Below are positions 5,730 to 6,121 of a DNA stretch of 6,121 nt, one piece after another. A program made the translations under genes and the position numbers. The notes under the pieces are model-generated. The model ran no database searches and was not told where the DNA came from. It saw nothing but the letters and a program-made list of their open reading frames with translations. Each line of letters begins with the position of its first letter. Within the stretch, counting starts at the first letter, position 1. The stretch comes from Phycisphaerales bacterium (GTDB taxonomy: Bacteria; Planctomycetota; Phycisphaerae; Phycisphaerales; SM1A02), in assembly GCA_003520025.1 (NCBI GenBank), contig DOVP01000197.1, positions 1-6,121 on the forward strand. Reading direction: 5' to 3'.

Positions 5730-6121
5730 GCGGAACCATCGAACCCGGACAGACTCTGAGCAGCGAGCCGTTTCTGCTGGTGAACCCGCAACTGGGCACC
5801 AGTCGCAGCGGGGGGGCCTACCTGCGATGCCTGCTGCGAAATGCCGGCGGGCAGGTATCGGGGCGTGGTTGGTCCTTCGATGCATCACAGCTCGCAACCC
5901 TTAAGGATGCGCGGGCCGTGTCGATCGATGGGCATGTCGTTGATTGGCAAGGCTCACCGCAGGTGAACATCGAATCAATCGAGCCCTTTGAGGCGGACCA
6001 CGCGACGTTGCTGTCGCTCATGCCGGTGAGCAGTGGCGACAACGCCGCGATGTTTGGCGAGGTGGAGGGGATGCTGCGAAGGCTCGACGACCCATCGATT
6101 CGCGGGCTGGCCGAGGCTTAT
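5726..6121 (+). CDS. YhaM-type 3'-5' exoribonuclease, N-terminal part (partial)
   Basis: The first 132 codons of a gene cut by the right edge. The pattern matches the N-terminal OB-fold nucleic-acid-binding domain of the YhaM/Cbf1 family, which joins an OB fold to an HD phosphohydrolase domain and degrades RNA (and single-stranded DNA in some members) from the 3' end in the cytosol. Visible: an opening PGQTL...EPFLLVN, then TSRSGGAYLRCLLRNAGGQV (residues 25-44), corresponding to the family's 'G-x-x-Y/F-L-x-L-x-L-x-D-x-x-G-x-I' strand pair; a Trp49 turn; VSIDGHVVDWQGSPQVNIES (65-84), the G-x-V...G-x-x-Q-hydrophobic hallmark; then a linker with SLMPVSSGDNAAMF (97-110) and RRLDDPSIRGL (118-128), which normally precedes the HD domain. 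The HD residues are outside the window. The ATG at 5726 overlaps the nnrD stop by 4 bases (ATGA), with only a weak AGG upstream. Another OB-fold protein is possible but less likely. Confidence 0.75.
   Translation, partial: MSGTIEPGQTLSSEPFLLVNPQLGTSRSGGAYLRCLLRNAGGQVSGRGWSFDASQLATLKDARAVSIDGHVVDWQGSPQVNIESIEPFEADHATLLSLMPVSSGDNAAMFGEVEGMLRRLDDPSIRGLAEAY

Noticed and set aside
5267..5791. Minus-strand open frame of 174 codons opposite nnrD and the following start
   Set aside because: It is Ser/Ala/Pro/Arg rich with no domain pattern and is antisense to nnrD catalytic motifs.

Overview
The window reads as a compact, high-GC bacterial chromosomal segment from a cell with a Gram-negative type envelope. 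My best guess is Planctomycetota, possibly Phycisphaerae. That rests on the sugar-phosphate phosphatase variant (DRDNT and HPWRKP motifs), the mostly missing Shine-Dalgarno sequences, the exported transglutaminase-like protein and the very tight gene packing. It is recognition by eye, not a computed placement. I see no mobile element, CRISPR array, rRNA or tRNA gene, and no stretch over 300 bases without a gene.

Two divergent operons share one intergenic gap of about 110 bases (1800-1909). The leftward operon (minus strand, 1799 to 1) encodes surface-polysaccharide functions: a GmhB-like HAD phosphatase, then a glycosyltransferase family 9 (heptosyltransferase-like) enzyme, then the start of a membrane protein that resembles the N-terminus of O-antigen ligases/polymerases and runs off the left edge. 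Together they suggest making an activated heptose-like sugar, transferring it to a lipid-linked acceptor, and joining or polymerising glycan.

The rightward operon (plus strand, 1910 to 6121) starts with lysS (class II lysyl-tRNA synthetase). It continues with a probably exported transglutaminase-fold protein with an intact Cys-His-Asp triad, a stand-alone ADP/ATP-dependent NAD(P)H-hydrate dehydratase (NnrD), and the N-terminal part of a YhaM-type 3'-5' exoribonuclease cut by the right edge. Its genes combine translation, metabolite repair and RNA turnover with one protein of unknown function.

The clearest structural theme is that all five co-directional junctions are exact 4-base stop/start overlaps (ATGA or GTGA), which implies translational coupling in both operons. 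Only the lysS/transglutaminase junction also has a canonical Shine-Dalgarno. The points most worth following are the lost zinc-ligand pattern in the phosphatase, the uncharacterised N-terminal ~340 residues of the transglutaminase-like protein, and its link to lysS. I found nothing that I would call a clearly new defence or mobile system.
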